Positions 47,001 through 54,939 of a stretch of 64,000 bases of DNA are shown one piece after another. The stretch is from Muricoccus roseus (GTDB taxonomy: Bacteria; Pseudomonadota; Alphaproteobacteria; Acetobacterales; Acetobacteraceae): positions 206,871-270,870 of the forward strand of contig NZ_FQZF01000004.1 in NCBI RefSeq assembly GCF_900141905.1, written 5' to 3'. Positions within the stretch are counted from its first letter, which is position 1. The number at the start of each line of letters is the position of its first letter. The notes beneath the pieces are model-generated. The model ran no database searches and had not been told where the DNA came from. It worked only from the letters and a program-made list of their open reading frames with translations. A program made the translations under genes and the position numbers.

Positions 47001-47418
47001 TCTCGGTCGCGTAGGCGGTGTTGGGGCTGCCGAAGACGCGGATGAAGCGCTCCACCCAGTCGATCGAATCCGCCATGGGCGTGCCTGAGGGCGAGGTGAC
47101 GGCGAAGCCCACCGCCTCCGCCCCGCTTTCCGCCCGGATGGCGCCCAGCCGCCCGGCGATCTCCGCCAGGGCCGCATCCCAGGTGATGGGCTCCCAGCCC
47201 GGATCCTCGGAGGTCTTCGGCGTGGTGCGGCGCAGGGGCGTGGCGAGGCGCCAGGAGCCATGCGCGATTTCCGGCGCCGCGCGGCCCTTGGCGCAGATCG
47301 CCCGGCCGGTGGGGTGGGCCGGATTGGCCTCCACCTTCACCAGGCGACCGTCCTCGACGGTGTTCCATGTGCCGCAGCGGGAGCGGCAAAGGGTACAGAA
47401 CCCCGGGATCCGGCTCAG
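44086..47418 (-). CDS. Molybdopterin oxidoreductase fused to flavin reductase and [2Fe-2S] ferredoxin (assimilatory nitrate reductase-like)
   Basis: 1110 aa if read from the CTG at 47418. Residues 8-42 form the [4Fe-4S] site C8-x2-C11-x3-C15-x26-C42, which lies upstream of the first GTG (47340). The bis-MGD domain runs to about 760; C141 (TEICNW) is a candidate Mo ligand. Then an FAD/NAD reductase (IIRSYSLSDA, AGIGITPF, YLCGPPGM) and a C-terminal plant-type ferredoxin (SGCRVGQCESCAVP, CLTC). Electrons could flow from NAD(P)H to Mo within one chain. The oxyanion substrate is unproven. No ATG, GTG or TTG precedes C8 in frame; AGAGGAG lies 8 nt before the CTG. Confidence 0.82.
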   Translation of the reverse strand: MSRIPGFCTLCRSRCGTWNTVEDGRLVKVEANPAHPTGRAICAKGRAAPEIAHGSWRLATPLRRTTPKTSEDPGWEPITWDAALAEIAGRLGAIRAESGAEAVGFAVTSPSGTPMADSIDWVERFIRVFGSPNTAYATEICNWHKDHAHAFTFGAGIGTPDYANSDLILLWGHNPASTWLAEAGEIAEARARGAALVVVDPRRNAHAAGAQHWLRVRPGTDAALALGLIHLMLAREGYDEAFLREWTDAPFLVDEGTGLLLRAGELGLEGPEAAPVVLDALAGTPIAYDAERPAAAQRADRFALRGAFTLPTPGGPIRCRPVLDRLAEACAAWTPARVSAVTTIPEASIRAAADAIGQARRVSYYCWTGVGQNANATQTDRAIAILYALTGSLDRLGGNRHLARQPVRVVNDHGLLPPGQAAKALGIGERPLGPPARGWVTAEDLRRAILEGEPYRVRGLMSFGANLLISQADPAHSAAALRALEFHVHCDLNETPTARFADILLPVSSPWEREGLRIGFEINAAAEELIQLRPRMVEPLGEARSDMEIVFALATRLGMGEAFFGGSVEAGWNHMLAPTGITVAELRASPAGLRRPLEQRERRFAHRLAEGQPAFATPSGRVELYSERLLRHGQPALPGFRPPEAPDPAFPFILTTAKSGYYCHSQHRGIASLRRRAAEPVAEMHPELARAQGIADGGWMQVETRAGRARFRARWNDALHPEVVLADYGWWEACPDLGLPAERASNYNALIDTAHTDAISGSVSHKGVPCTLRALADTATPWPGFRPLRVMATERETEDVVSLRLAAPDGAPLPPFLPGQHLTLRLAEGSIIRSYSLSDAPGGDYRITVRRAGGPGSDWVTRRLAPGDLVEAGAPSGRFVIPSVAPFPVVLVAAGIGITPFIGYLESLLGRPAPPRVVLHYGNRDGTTHAFRNRLRALAAQLPGLEVIDHYSRPRPSDRGFHHAGRIGAASIGASLIEARARFYLCGPPGMLQAVAEGLVARGVPRFEIFQELFQALPSEDAAIPDTPREVRFARSGRTLRWHPADGALLDLAEAHGLQLPSGCRVGQCESCAVPRIAGQVRHLVPLAAEDPDTCLTCRAVPLTDLVLDA

Positions 47419-47494
47419 CCTGTCGTCTCCTCTACGCTGCGTGGTGGCGGCTTCGTTGCGGTATGATGCGGGATCGGTCTGGCGGGTGGAAGCT

Positions 47495-47521
47495 GGCTAT
47501 GCCCGATACACCGATATAGCC
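47495..47521. promoter_or_regulatory. Candidate LysR operator in the divergent Mo-oxidoreductase/LysR region
   Basis: GGCTAT (47495-47500) and ATAGCC (47516-47521) form a perfect 6-bp dyad with a 15-nt spacer, 7 nt before the LysR start codon. Position and symmetry suit autoregulation by the LysR protein and control of the molybdoenzyme. Confidence 0.45.
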
Positions 47522-47528
47522 TCTCTCT

Positions 47529-48464
47529 ATGTCGTTCACCCTCCAGCAGCTTCGGCACTTCGTCGCCTTCGTGGAGGCGGGAAGCGTGACCCTGGCGGCG
47601 GCGGCCTGCCGCATCTCCCAGCCCTCGATGACGGCCTCCCTCAAGGCACTTGAGGAGGCGACCGGGGCCCAGCTTCTCGCCCGCCACCAGGGCCGGCTCG
47701 GCCCGACGGCAGAGGGGGAGCGGCTCTACCGCCACGCCCGCGGCATTGTCGCGGCCGCTGCCGAGGCCGCGGCCGACCTGCGCCGCCCCGTCCGCCCGGT
47801 CGAGGGCTCGGTCACCCTGGCCGTCACGGACACGGTCACCGGATACCTGCTGCCGGCCTGGCTGGGTGCCGTGCAGCGGCAGCTTCCGCTGCTCACCCTG
47901 CAGCTGGTGGAGGAGGAACGGCCCGCGATCGAGGGCGGCCTGCTCCAGGGACGGTTCGACGCAGCGCTGATGCTCGTCTCCAATCTCAGGCGGGTGGAGG
48001 AGCTCTCGCACGAAATCCTCATCCGCTCGCCGCGCCGGCTCTGGACAGCGGCGGACCATCCGCTCGCCGGGCGAGCCTCCCTCACGCTGCGCGAGGTGGC
48101 GGAATGGGATTATGTGCTGCTCGACATGGATGAGCATGTGGAGACGGTGCAGCGCTACTGGGCCCGCTACGGTCTCGCGCCGCGCACCGTCTTCCGCAGC
48201 AAGTCCGTCGAGGGCGTGCGGAACCTCGTCGCGCATGGGATGGGCGTCACCATCCTCTCCGACCTCGTCTTCCGCCGCTGGTCCCATGATTCCGGCCGGA
48301 TCCGCCGGATCGCGCTCGTCGACGACGTGCCGAGCATGGATGTGGGGCTGGCGCATGCGCGGGAGCGGCCGCCTTCTCCCGCGGTGGAGGCGCTGGCCGA
48401 GGTGTTCCGTCGCCTGGCCCGGGAACTGCCGGAACCCCGGCCGCCGGAGGGCGTGGTGCCCTGA
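47529..48464 (+). CDS. LysR-family regulator divergent to the molybdoenzyme
   Basis: 311 aa. The HTH reads FTLQQLRHFVAFVEAGSVTL then RISQPSMTASLKALEEATGA, followed by a standard binding domain ending LAHARERPPSPAVEALAEVF. The 110-nt intergenic region contains the GGCTAT-N15-ATAGCC dyad, so it probably controls the molybdopterin fusion enzyme and/or the dehydratase operon that starts 97 nt downstream. Confidence 0.9.
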   Translation: MSFTLQQLRHFVAFVEAGSVTLAAAACRISQPSMTASLKALEEATGAQLLARHQGRLGPTAEGERLYRHARGIVAAAAEAAADLRRPVRPVEGSVTLAVTDTVTGYLLPAWLGAVQRQLPLLTLQLVEEERPAIEGGLLQGRFDAALMLVSNLRRVEELSHEILIRSPRRLWTAADHPLAGRASLTLREVAEWDYVLLDMDEHVETVQRYWARYGLAPRTVFRSKSVEGVRNLVAHGMGVTILSDLVFRRWSHDSGRIRRIALVDDVPSMDVGLAHARERPPSPAVEALAEVFRRLARELPEPRPPEGVVP

Positions 48465-48561
48465 GGGCCGGGGGAAGATTGACAACCCGGCTGGCCTTGC
48501 CGCTCATGATCGACGGCCCTGCCGAAGGCTGAGAAACGGGTGGGGAGCGAGGGAACGCGAG

Positions 48562-50265
48562 ATGGCCGGTGGGTTGCGCAAGGGTCTGACGAGCTACGGG
48601 GATGCGGGCTTCTCGCTGTTCCTCCGCAAGGCCTTCATCAAGGCGGCGGGTTATTCGGATGACGCGCTGGACCGTCCGATCGTCGGCATCACCGACACGG
48701 CATCGGACTTCAACCCCTGCCATGGCAACGCGCCGCAGCTGATCGAGGCCGTGCGGCGCGGCGTGATGCTTTCGGGCGGGCTGCCCATGGCCTTCCCCAC
48801 CATCTCGATCCACGAGAGCTTCGCGCACCCCACCTCCATGTACCTTCGCAACCTCATGGCCATGGACACGGAGGAGATGGTCCGTGCCCAGCCGATGGAC
48901 GCGGTGGTGCTCATCGGCGGCTGCGACAAGACGCTGCCCGCGCAGATCATGGGCGCGGCCTCCGCCGGCATCCCGGCCGTGGTGCTGCCGGTGGGGCCAA
49001 TGGTGGTGGGCCACCACCGCGGCGAGGTGCTGGGCGCCTGCACGGATTGCCGGCGCATGTGGGGGCAGCACCGGGCGGGCAAGATCGACGAGGCCGAGAT
49101 CGAGGTGATCAGCGGGCGGCTCGCACCTTCGGTCGGCACCTGCATGGTGATGGGCACGGCCAGCACCATGGCCTGCATGATCGAGGCGCTCGGCCTCTCC
49201 CTGCCCTATAGCGCGGCCATTCCCGCGCCCCATGCCGAGCGCCTGCGCTGCGGCGAGGCGACCGGGCGGGTGGCCGTGGAAATGGCCCGGCGCGGCGGCC
49301 CCGCCCCGAAGGCCTTGCTGACCAAGGGCTCGCTGCGGAACGCCATGGCCGTGCTGCAGGCGATCGGCGGCTCGACCAACGGGCTGGTGCACCTGGCCGC
49401 CATCGCGGGCCGAGTCGGGCTGCGGGTGGATCTGGAGGAGTTCGACGAGATTGGCCGAGAGGTGCCGGTTCTGGTGGACCTCAAGCCCTCGGGCGACCAC
49501 TACATGGAGCATCTGCACCACGCCGGCGGCGTGCCGCGGCTGCTGCAGGAGCTGGAGCCGTTCCTGGACCTGGACGCGCCGACCGTGCTGGGCGGCACGC
49601 TGGCCGATTACCTTGCCCTGGCCGAGGATGTTCCGGGCCAGACCGTCATCCGCCCGCGGACCGAGCCGCTGAAGAAGACCGGCGGCATGGCGGTGCTGCG
49701 CGGCAACCTCTGCCCGGACGGGGCGGTGATCAAGCACGCGGCGGCGACGCCCGCCCTGCTGCAGCATACCGGCCGCGCCGTGGTGTTCGACAGCGTCGAG
49801 GACATGACGAACCGCGTGGACGATCCGGCGCTGGACGTGAACGCGGACGACGTGCTGGTGCTGCGCAATGCCGGGCCGAAGGGCGCCCCGGGCATGCCGG
49901 AGGCCGGCTACCTGCCCATCCCGAAGAAGCTGGCCCAGGCCGGGGTGAAGGACATGGTCCGCATCTCTGATGCCCGCATGTCCGGCACGGCCTTCGGCAC
50001 CATCGTGCTGCATGTCACGCCCGAGGCCGCGGTGGGCGGCCCGCTCGCCCTGGTGCGCACCGGCGACCGGATCGAACTGGATGTGGAGAAGCGCAGCCTC
50101 ATGCTGCTGGTGGAGGACGCGGAGCTGGAGAGCCGCCGCACGGAGGTGGCGCCGCCCCGGCCGGCGCCGAAGCGCGGCTATGCCAAGCTGTTCCACGACA
50201 CCGTGTTGCAGGCGGACCGCGGCTGCGACTTCGACTTCCTGGCCGGCGAGGACGACCCCGCATGA
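48562..50265 (+). CDS. IlvD/Edd-family dehydratase (sugar-acid or dihydroxy-acid)
   Basis: 567 aa from ATG 48562. Iron-sulfur cysteines are C53 (NPCHGN), C121 (GGCDKT) and C194 (VGTCMVMGTAST), the three-Cys pattern of [2Fe-2S] or [4Fe-4S] IlvD/Edd enzymes. AIGGSTNGLVHLAAIAGRVG and SDARMSGTAFGTIVLHVTPE follow. It removes water from a dihydroxy acid; arabonate/xylonate-type substrates are as likely as the branched-chain one, because no ilv gene is near. Its stop overlaps the hydroxyacid dehydrogenase start (ATGA). Confidence 0.92.
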   Translation: MAGGLRKGLTSYGDAGFSLFLRKAFIKAAGYSDDALDRPIVGITDTASDFNPCHGNAPQLIEAVRRGVMLSGGLPMAFPTISIHESFAHPTSMYLRNLMAMDTEEMVRAQPMDAVVLIGGCDKTLPAQIMGAASAGIPAVVLPVGPMVVGHHRGEVLGACTDCRRMWGQHRAGKIDEAEIEVISGRLAPSVGTCMVMGTASTMACMIEALGLSLPYSAAIPAPHAERLRCGEATGRVAVEMARRGGPAPKALLTKGSLRNAMAVLQAIGGSTNGLVHLAAIAGRVGLRVDLEEFDEIGREVPVLVDLKPSGDHYMEHLHHAGGVPRLLQELEPFLDLDAPTVLGGTLADYLALAEDVPGQTVIRPRTEPLKKTGGMAVLRGNLCPDGAVIKHAAATPALLQHTGRAVVFDSVEDMTNRVDDPALDVNADDVLVLRNAGPKGAPGMPEAGYLPIPKKLAQAGVKDMVRISDARMSGTAFGTIVLHVTPEAAVGGPLALVRTGDRIELDVEKRSLMLLVEDAELESRRTEVAPPRPAPKRGYAKLFHDTVLQADRGCDFDFLAGEDDPA

Positions 50266-51212
50266 ACAGCCTCAGCCGCATCGCCATCCTCGATGATTAT
50301 CAGGGCGTCGCGCTCTCCCTGGCGGATTGGGCTTCGCTCGGCGTGCCCGTGGATGTGTTCCGCGACACGATCAAGGACGAGGACGCGCTCGCCGCGCGGC
50401 TCGCGCCCTATGACGCCATCGTGCTGATGCGGGAGCGCACGCCTTTTCCGCGCAGCCTGATCGAGCGCCTGCCGAGGCTGAAGCTGCTCATCACCACGGC
50501 CGGGCGGAACCTTTCCGTGGATTCGGCTGCGCTGAAGGAGCGCGGCATCACCTTCTGCGGCACGGGCGGCGGCGCCTCGCAGACGGCGGAGCTGACCTGG
50601 GGGCTGATCCTGGCCCTCGTGCGGGACATCCCGGCGCAGGACCGAAGCCTGCGCGAGGGGCGGTGGCAGACCGCGCTGGGCGAGGGGCTGGAGGGCCGGA
50701 CCCTGGGCGTGATCGGCCTGGGCAAGCAGGGGCAGCGCGTGGCCAAGGTGGCGCTGGCCTTCGGGATGCGCGTGATCGCCTGGAGCCAGAACCTGACGGC
50801 CGAAACCGCCGCCCCCCATGGCGCGGAGCGGGTGGAGAAGGAAGCGCTGCTGCGGGAGGCCGATGTGGTGACCCTGCACCTCGTCCTCTCCGAACGCTCC
50901 CGCCACACCATCGGCGCGGCGGAGCTCTCGCTGATGAAGCCGGGCGCCTTCCTCGTGAACACCTCGCGCGGGCCGCTGGTGGATGGCGCCGCGCTGGAAG
51001 CGGCGCTGCGCGAGGGCCGCATCGCCGGCGCGGCGCTCGACGTGTTCGACGACGAGCCGCTCCCGGCCGGGGCCTCCATCGCCGCGCTTCCCAACACGGT
51101 GCTGACGCCGCATCTCGGCTATGTCACGCGGGGCAACCTCGCCACCTTCTACAAGGGGGCAGTGGAGGATATCGCGGCCTATCTGGCGGGGGCGCCTATC
51201 CGGGTGATCTGA
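50262..51212 (+). CDS. D-2-hydroxyacid dehydrogenase (NAD-dependent)
   Basis: 316 aa. NAD-binding GVIGLGKQGQRVAKVALAFG is at the middle, and the catalytic Arg, Glu and His fit in NTSRGPLVDGAAL, DVFDDEPLP and LTPHLGYVTRGN. It reduces 2-oxo acids or oxidizes D-2-hydroxy acids in the cytoplasm. Co-translation with the dehydratase (4-nt overlap) suggests consecutive steps in acid-sugar degradation. Repeat copy D follows within 20 nt. Confidence 0.9.
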   Translation: MNSLSRIAILDDYQGVALSLADWASLGVPVDVFRDTIKDEDALAARLAPYDAIVLMRERTPFPRSLIERLPRLKLLITTAGRNLSVDSAALKERGITFCGTGGGASQTAELTWGLILALVRDIPAQDRSLREGRWQTALGEGLEGRTLGVIGLGKQGQRVAKVALAFGMRVIAWSQNLTAETAAPHGAERVEKEALLREADVVTLHLVLSERSRHTIGAAELSLMKPGAFLVNTSRGPLVDGAALEAALREGRIAGAALDVFDDEPLPAGASIAALPNTVLTPHLGYVTRGNLATFYKGAVEDIAAYLAGAPIRVI

Positions 51213-51230
51213 TCTCGGCGGGTTCTGATC

Positions 51231-51433
51231 TCCCCGGACCTCTCTCCATCATCTTCTTTTTCAAGTTTGGAATCACCGGGCTGACGGTGCGCCTCGGGTC
51301 ATCGACCCGAGGCGACTGCAAAGGCAGGAAAAGCGCCCAGCAACCAGAGACCCCTTCGATCAAGGTATCCACGGCAGTCAGACGGGGTTCCAAGGGCCTC
51401 AGGCCCTTGGCGGGTTGAGGGCGGAGCCCTCAA
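51231..51433 (+). repeat. Dispersed multi-hairpin repeat, copy D (lacking H1 left arm)
   Basis: Forward orientation between convergent genes. Only the right half of H1 (CTCCCCGG, 51230-51237) remains. H2 51290-51314 (11-bp stem, GCCTCGGGTC core, ATC loop), H3 51390-51410 (CCAAGGGCC, TCA loop) and H4 51415-51433 (TTGAGGGC, GGA loop) are intact. The conserved GCAAAGGCAGGAAAA and TATCCACGGCAGTCAGACGG text is present. Confidence 0.88.
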
Positions 51434-51448
51434 TCAGCTTCCACCCCC

Positions 51449-52240
51449 TCAATCCGTCCCCGAAGAGGCCGCGACCGGTGTGGGCACGCCTGATCCGTCC
51501 GGCCCGCGCATCCCGATCCGCCCCAGCCCTGGCAGCTTGATCGCGGGGCGGCGGAGGTCGATTCCGGCGACGGCGCCGAGGATGTTCACCTCCAGCCCTT
51601 CCACCCAGCCCAGGGTGAGGCCCCCATAGCCGCCGAGGGACAGGCGGAAGCCTGTGCCGGAGGGCGAGGGGCGGAGCCAGCGCCCGTCATGGGGGTAGTC
51701 CTTGCCGATGGCGTTCGGCGGCAGGGTGACGCCGATGCCGGGGATGGAATCCAGCACGGCGGCGACGAAGGTGTTGGAATTCGGCCCGGGCCAGGCGCGG
51801 TAGTCGCCGAGGTTGCGCCAGGCATAGCCCGCGATGGCGGCCTGCATGCGCGGGATCATCGCCGCCGCGGCGGGGCCATCGGCCGCATAGACCACCTCCG
51901 GCACCTGCCCGAACCAGCGGCCGTCGGGCGCGAAGCCGTTCAGGCGGATGGGGTCTCCCCAGGCGGTGTAGTCGTAGCGGGTATAGGCCGTGGCGCCTTC
52001 GGGCTTGAAGACGATCCAGCAATGCACGGCGAAGATGCCGCGCCAGCGCACCGTGGGGGCCGCGAAGACGCGCACCACCGCGCCCGGGCTGCGCGCGGGC
52101 GGAAGGAGGCCGGCGCTGGAGCGGTCGGCGTTCCACCAGTCCGTTCCGGCCATGCGGGTCTGGTAGAGCGCGGCGGAGATGCCGAGGGGCAGAAGGTAGA
52201 AGACGGCGAAGAGCAGCAGCGCGGCTTTGAGGATCGTCAT
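51449..52240 (-). CDS. DUF3750-family protein
   Basis: 263 aa from ATG 52240. One N-terminal hydrophobic segment (LKAALLLFAVFYLLPLGISA) is followed by the DUF3750-like stretch IFAVHCWIVFKPEGATAYTR, YDYTAWGDPIRLNGFAPDGR, YRAWPGPNSNTFVAAVLDSI. The protein is likely membrane-anchored with its bulk in the periplasm. Its function is unknown. It follows the ABC transporter gene pair by 54 nt in the same direction. Confidence 0.75.
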   Translation of the reverse strand: MTILKAALLLFAVFYLLPLGISAALYQTRMAGTDWWNADRSSAGLLPPARSPGAVVRVFAAPTVRWRGIFAVHCWIVFKPEGATAYTRYDYTAWGDPIRLNGFAPDGRWFGQVPEVVYAADGPAAAAMIPRMQAAIAGYAWRNLGDYRAWPGPNSNTFVAAVLDSIPGIGVTLPPNAIGKDYPHDGRWLRPSPSGTGFRLSLGGYGGLTLGWVEGLEVNILGAVAGIDLRRPAIKLPGLGRIGMRGPDGSGVPTPVAASSGTD

Positions 52241-52294
52241 GCTCCCCGCCATGTTTGTGGCGGGGCTGCGAAGCGCAACCCGTTCAGTGGTCAC

Positions 52295-53107
52295 TCAACG
52301 ATCGGGGCTCATGGCGCTCTCATGCCAGCGGCGCAGGAGGAGGTGCGACAGGAGGGAGAGGGAAAGGAAGATCACCACCCCCGCCAGGGAGATCAGGGCC
52401 AGGGCCGCGAACATGCGGGGGATCTGCAGCTGGTAGCCTGCCTCCAGGATGCGGTAGGCGAGGCCGGAACTGGCACCGCCGGCCCCGGCCACGAATTCCG
52501 CCACGATCGCCCCGATCAGCGAGAGGCCGCCCGAGATCCTGAGCCCGGCGAGGAAGAAGGGCATGGCGGCCGGAAGCCGGAGCTGCAACAGGGTCTGCCA
52601 TCGCGTGGCGCCGTAGAGCCGGAACAGGTCCACCAGGTTCCGGTCCGTGCTGTTCAGCCCGATGGTGGTGTTGGAGACGATGGGGAAGAAGGCGACAATC
52701 CAGGCGCAGATCAGCAGCGCCGCCTGGACGTTGTCCACCCAGATGATGATCAGCGGCGCGATGGCGACGATCGGCGTCACCTGCAGGATCACCGCATAGG
52801 GCAGGAAGGTCATCTCCACCCATTTGGATTGGCTGAACAGTAGCGCGAGCAGGACACCGGCCGTGACCGCCACCAGCAGCGCCAGCACGGTGATGCGGAG
52901 GGTGACGACCAGCGCGGCGGCAAGGCTGGGCCAGTCCGCCACCAGGGCCTGGCCGATGAGCACCGGCCCCGGCACCACATAGGCGGGCACGCCGAAATGC
53001 CGCACGGCGAATTCCCAGGCGCCGAGCAGGATCATGCCCATCATCAGCGGCGCGAGGATGCGCGGCCAGACGTCCCGCGGCAGGCCGAGGAGGCGGGGCG
53101 TGCTCAT
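52295..53107 (-). CDS. ABC transporter permease (nitrate/sulfonate/thiamine-precursor type)
   Basis: 270 aa with about six membrane segments. The BPD_transp_1 coupling segment is visible around LFRLYGATRWQTLLQLRLPA (EAA-like loop). Relatives such as SsuC, TauC and ThiX form importers with an ATPase and a periplasmic receptor. ATG 53107 overlaps the ATPase stop by 4 nt (ATGA). No receptor gene is present in the pair, so its substrate is not determined. Confidence 0.9.
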   Translation of the reverse strand: MSTPRLLGLPRDVWPRILAPLMMGMILLGAWEFAVRHFGVPAYVVPGPVLIGQALVADWPSLAAALVVTLRITVLALLVAVTAGVLLALLFSQSKWVEMTFLPYAVILQVTPIVAIAPLIIIWVDNVQAALLICAWIVAFFPIVSNTTIGLNSTDRNLVDLFRLYGATRWQTLLQLRLPAAMPFFLAGLRISGGLSLIGAIVAEFVAGAGGASSGLAYRILEAGYQLQIPRMFAALALISLAGVVIFLSLSLLSHLLLRRWHESAMSPDR

Positions 53108-53913
53108 GCGGCCATGGCCCCAGCAAGCGCTTCCGAGACGGCTCGGCAGAGCCCGGCATAGGAGGGCGAGGTGCGGAAGGCCTCGTCGCGGCGGGGTGGG
53201 GCCGGGATGGGCAGGTCGGCGTGCAGGCGCCCGGGACCCCCTGCCATGACCACCACACGTTCGGACAGATAGACGGATTCGAAGACGGAGTGGGTGACGA
53301 AGACCGCAGTGAAGCGATGCGCCTCCCACAGCCGCAGCAGGTCGTTGTTCAGGCGGAAACGCGTGATCTCGTCCAGCGCGGCGAAGGGCTCATCCAGCAG
53401 CAGGAGGTCGGGCTGGGTGACCAGGGCGCGGGCGATGGAGACGCGCATCCGCATGCCCCCCGACAACTCGCGGGGATAGCTGCTTGCCGCCTCGGAAAGG
53501 CCGACCAGAGCCAGCATCTCACGCGCCCGCCGTTGGCGCTCGGCCTGGGCCATGCCGGCCAGCTTCAGGGGCAGGGCCACGTTATCCAGCGCCGTCTGCC
53601 AGGGCATCAGCGTGGGTTCCTGGAAGACGAAGCCGAGACGGGGCGTGGCGCCGGGCCATTCGATCCGGCCGGTCGAAAGCGGGGCGAGCCCGGCCACCAT
53701 GCGCAGCAGGGTGCTCTTGCCGCAGCCGGACGGGCCGAGAAGGCTGACGAAGCTGCCCGCGGCGATGTCGAGGTCGAGCCCTTCCACGGCGAGGGTGCCG
53801 TTGGCATAGCGCTTGGAGACGCCGCGCAGGCGGACGGCCGCCGGCGCGCGGGGCGCCGCAGCGCCGGCCAGGCCCGGCGTGCCATTGGTCTCGGTCGGGC
53901 TTGGATCGGCCAT
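53104..53913 (-). CDS. ABC transporter ATP-binding protein
   Basis: 269 aa. Walker A GPSGCGKSTLLRMVAGLAPL, Q-loop FVFQEPTLMPWQTALDNVAL, signature LSGGMRMRVSIARALVTQPD and Walker B LLLLDEPFAALDEITRFRLN are all intact, with the H-loop FVTHSVFESVYLSER. This matches the SsuB/TauB/NrtD group of importers. An Ala/Pro-rich N-terminal extension of about 25 residues precedes the domain. It is co-translated with the permease; the receptor is missing here. Confidence 0.93.
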   Translation of the reverse strand: MADPSPTETNGTPGLAGAAAPRAPAAVRLRGVSKRYANGTLAVEGLDLDIAAGSFVSLLGPSGCGKSTLLRMVAGLAPLSTGRIEWPGATPRLGFVFQEPTLMPWQTALDNVALPLKLAGMAQAERQRRAREMLALVGLSEAASSYPRELSGGMRMRVSIARALVTQPDLLLLDEPFAALDEITRFRLNNDLLRLWEAHRFTAVFVTHSVFESVYLSERVVVMAGGPGRLHADLPIPAPPRRDEAFRTSPSYAGLCRAVSEALAGAMAA

Positions 53914-54030
53914 CGGAGGGATTCTCCTGGCGGGTCCGGCCCTGTTGCGCAAGCCTTCGAGGGGCAGGCGGGGCCGGGCGGCGGCGCGGCTCTTGCTTGC
54001 CCATGGTACGAAGCGGCAGGGAGCAGCGGC

Positions 54031-54933
54031 ATGGGCATGGCGATGGCGGCACCGAAGCCGCGGGAGATGATGCATCTCAACACCCGGTCCAACGCGCGGG
54101 GCGCCGCCCGTGCCGCGATCCATCTGGGGTTGATCCTGGCCACGGGCTGGCTGGTTGCCGTGGCGCCGGGCATGCTGGTGCTGCCGGCCATGCTGCTCGC
54201 CGGGGCGGTGCAGGCAGCCCTGTTCGCGCCTTTGCACGAGACCTGCCACTACACCGCCTTCAAATCCCGCCGCGCGAATGCCGTGCTGGGCTGGCTGGTG
54301 GCGCTGACCGCGCTGCGGAACTGGCACTTCTACCAGCAGTTCCACCTGGCCCATCACAAGCACACGCAGGATCCGGAGAACGACCCGGAGCTGTCGCCGC
54401 CCCCGCCGGGCGACCTGCCGGCCTATCTCGCCCGTGTGGTGGGGCTGACCTATTGGAAGGCGCAGCTCACGGTCTGGGCCAGAGGCTGGCGGGGGGATCT
54501 CTCCGCCTATCCCTTCATCCACCCGGCCGTGGCGCCGCGCGTCATCGCGAGCATCCGGGCCGGTTCGGCGCTGACGCTGGCCCTGGCCCTGGCGGCGGGC
54601 CTCGCCTTCGGCTGGGAGGCGGTGCTGCTGTTCTGGGTGGGGCCGCAGCTTCTCGGCCAGCCGCTGCTGCGCCTCTATCTGCTGACCGAGCACACCGGCT
54701 GCACCGAGGATGCCAACGGGCTGACCAACACCCGCACCATGCTGACCGTGGCGCCGGTGCGCCTGCTGATGTGGGAGATGCCCTTCCACGCCGAGCACCA
54801 CCTCTACCCCTTCATCCCCTTCCACCGCCTGCGAGACGCGCATGAGCTGCTGCGGGACCGGCTGGGCCAGGTGGGGCCGGGCTATGTCCGCTGGCACCGC
54901 GACCATATCCGGGCGCTGCGCCAGACGGGGTAA
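54031..54933 (+). CDS. Membrane fatty acid desaturase
   Basis: 300 aa with four or more membrane segments. The three histidine boxes of the non-heme di-iron desaturases are present: HETCHYTAF, HFYQQFHLAHHKH and HAEHHLYP. It would introduce a double bond into a fatty acyl chain or hydroxylate a related lipid. The start at 54031 is preferred over upstream in-frame possibilities that would run antisense through the ATPase gene. Confidence 0.9.
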   Translation: MGMAMAAPKPREMMHLNTRSNARGAARAAIHLGLILATGWLVAVAPGMLVLPAMLLAGAVQAALFAPLHETCHYTAFKSRRANAVLGWLVALTALRNWHFYQQFHLAHHKHTQDPENDPELSPPPPGDLPAYLARVVGLTYWKAQLTVWARGWRGDLSAYPFIHPAVAPRVIASIRAGSALTLALALAAGLAFGWEAVLLFWVGPQLLGQPLLRLYLLTEHTGCTEDANGLTNTRTMLTVAPVRLLMWEMPFHAEHHLYPFIPFHRLRDAHELLRDRLGQVGPGYVRWHRDHIRALRQTG

Positions 54934-54939
54934 GGCGCG

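Noticed and set aside
42592..47088. A 1498-aa plus-strand open frame
   Set aside because: It is the antisense shadow of the AtoE-type transporter and molybdoenzyme genes; Gly/Arg/His-rich composition and no motif.
44086..47340. GTG 47340 as the start of the molybdoenzyme
   Set aside because: It would remove Cys8, Cys11 and Cys15 of the [4Fe-4S] motif, encoded immediately upstream in frame.
53221..54030. N-terminal extension of the desaturase
   Set aside because: It runs antisense through the ABC ATPase gene and has no membrane or histidine motifs.
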